Positions 6,359-6,709 of a stretch of DNA of 6,709 bases are shown here, piece by piece. The position numbers and the translations under genes are program-made. Position 1 is the stretch's first letter. Every line of letters starts with the position of its first letter. The notes beneath the pieces were generated by a model. That model saw only the letters and a program-made list of their open reading frames with translations, was not told the DNA's origin and ran no database searches. Source of the DNA: an uncultured Eubacteriales bacterium (GTDB lineage Bacteria; Bacillota; Clostridia; Oscillospirales; Oscillospiraceae); the NCBI GenBank assembly GCA_958427375.1, contig CAUABY010000118.1:1-6709 (forward strand), written 5' to 3'.

Positions 6359-6410
6359 GCAAGTTATGCCTGAAAAAATGCAAATTATTCCCGCGCTGAG
6401 CAAGTTATGC
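6359..6410 (+). promoter_or_regulatory. Three LytTR-type direct repeats (putative operator)
   Basis: GCAAGTTATGC occurs exactly at 6359-6369 and 6400-6410. A 9-of-11 copy, GCAAATTATTC, lies between them at 6380-6390. The spacings are 21 and 20 bases, close to two helical turns each. The core CAAGTTATG resembles the 9-bp half-sites (xAxGTTAxG/T) of LytTR regulators such as AgrA and PlnC, which also use direct repeats about 21 bases apart. The adjacent operon encodes a LytTR regulator. The repeats are directly seen; their role as its operator is inference. Confidence 0.65.
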
Positions 6411-6418
6411 GCCAAAAG

Positions 6419-6427
6419 TGCTATACT
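6419..6427 (+). promoter_or_regulatory. Extended -10 promoter of the gene at 6505
   Basis: TG-C-TATACT matches an extended -10. The expected -35 position (6399-6404) has no TTGACA-like hexamer and is occupied by the third repeat (6400-6410), as expected for an activator-dependent promoter. Transcription would begin near 6434, leaving about 70 bases of leader. The leader (6434-6504) shows a G-rich block (6452-6456) and a C-rich block (6473-6478) that could pair weakly; nothing else was recognised. Confidence 0.6.
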
Positions 6428-6492
6428 GCACCGCGTGTATTTGATAAGCCGGGGGATGCGATTTGCTTCCCTCCCACTTGAATGAAAGGAAA

Positions 6493-6499
6493 AAGGAAG
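6493..6499 (+). promoter_or_regulatory. Ribosome binding site of the gene at 6505
   Basis: AAGGAAG lies 5 bases before the ATG at 6505-6507, within a purine-rich stretch. It supports this start over in-frame ATGs at 6517 and 6541. Confidence 0.75.
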
Positions 6500-6504
6500 T
6501 TAAA

Positions 6505-6709
6505 ATGAGTAAGTCAATGTCAGTTTCAATTGACGCTGCCATGTCCGCAGCTATTAGTTCTGTAGACCCTAATCATACCTGCACTCCCAGATGCTTGTAC
6601 GAGGTGGAAAACGGATACTATAGAATTGATGTAGTAACCGACTGGATGCAGTACGAAGTGTATGTGGACTGCGACAACGGTGAAGTGGTCGGCTGCAATC
6701 CCACTCCTG
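6505..6709 (+). CDS. Cys-containing protein with a PepSY-like segment (3' partial, unrecognised)
   Basis: The frame is open from the ATG to the window edge: 68 residues, with no stop seen. I do not recognise the gene. Residues 1-22 are Ser/Ala/Met-rich and could form a short amphipathic helix (SIDAAMSAAISSV). There is no hydrophobic signal peptide and no double-Gly leader motif. Cysteines are at 26, 30, 56 and 64, each next to polar residues. Residues 32-63 (YEVENGYYRIDVV, then YEVYVDCDNGEVVG) read as alternating beta strands ending in a D-x-x-x-G-E-V turn, reminiscent of the second half of a PepSY domain. It is divergent from the AgrC-like kinase and preceded by LytTR-type repeats and an extended -10, so it is probably a target of that system. 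It could be a precursor or signalling peptide, an immunity or inhibitor protein, or the N-terminus of something larger. Confidence 0.7.
   Translation, partial: MSKSMSVSIDAAMSAAISSVDPNHTCTPRCLYEVENGYYRIDVVTDWMQYEVYVDCDNGEVVGCNPTP

Noticed and set aside
1..6709. Mobile elements, tRNA/rRNA genes and CRISPR arrays
   Set aside because: No transposase or integrase motifs, no tRNA-like cloverleaf or rRNA sequence, and no regular spacer-repeat array were seen. The only short phased repeats are the promoter elements described.

Overview
The window looks like chromosomal DNA from a low-to-mid G+C Firmicute of the class Clostridia, plausibly an Oscillospiraceae/Ruminococcaceae-type gut anaerobe. This is inferred from the FeoB plus FeoB-associated Cys-rich protein pair, the purine-rich Shine-Dalgarno sites, the style of the histidine kinases and the moderately high G+C. 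The genus cannot be read from the sequence.

Layout. Bases 2-466 (+) hold the very end of feoB (ferrous iron permease) and a small Cys-rich membrane protein typical of Feo loci, separated by a strong stem-loop. A bidirectional hairpin terminator (534-578) closes this unit and the convergent unit on the minus strand. Bases 585-4059 (-) read, in transcription order, as an OmpR/PhoB-type response regulator, a two-TM HAMP sensor kinase and a membrane-anchored HtrA/DegP serine protease. The promoter region upstream (4086-4132) has a good -10, a poor -35 and an 11-bp-phased direct repeat resembling a PhoP/PhoB-type operator. The order RR-HK-htrA recalls CssRS/HtrA secretion-stress control.

Bases 4298-6273 (-) are a second two-component system of the AgrC/AgrA (ComD/ComE) type: a polytopic GHKL sensor kinase followed by a LytTR response regulator, ended by a textbook intrinsic terminator (4181-4229). 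The response regulator has an abbreviated C-terminus.

The most interesting region is 6316-6504, a divergent promoter region between this system and a plus-strand gene cut by the window edge. It holds three copies of a GCAAGTTATGC-like element at 21- and 20-bp spacing, which is the geometry of LytTR-regulator operators (AgrA, ComE, PlnC). They sit directly upstream of an extended -10 element (TGCTATACT). The downstream gene starts with a good ribosome binding site and encodes a small-looking Cys-containing protein without a signal peptide, whose second half resembles a PepSY-like beta hairpin. The inference is that the AgrCA-like system controls this gene, and perhaps itself, through these boxes. 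No AgrD/AgrB-like signal peptide or processing gene is visible in the window, so the signal and the biological output are unknown.
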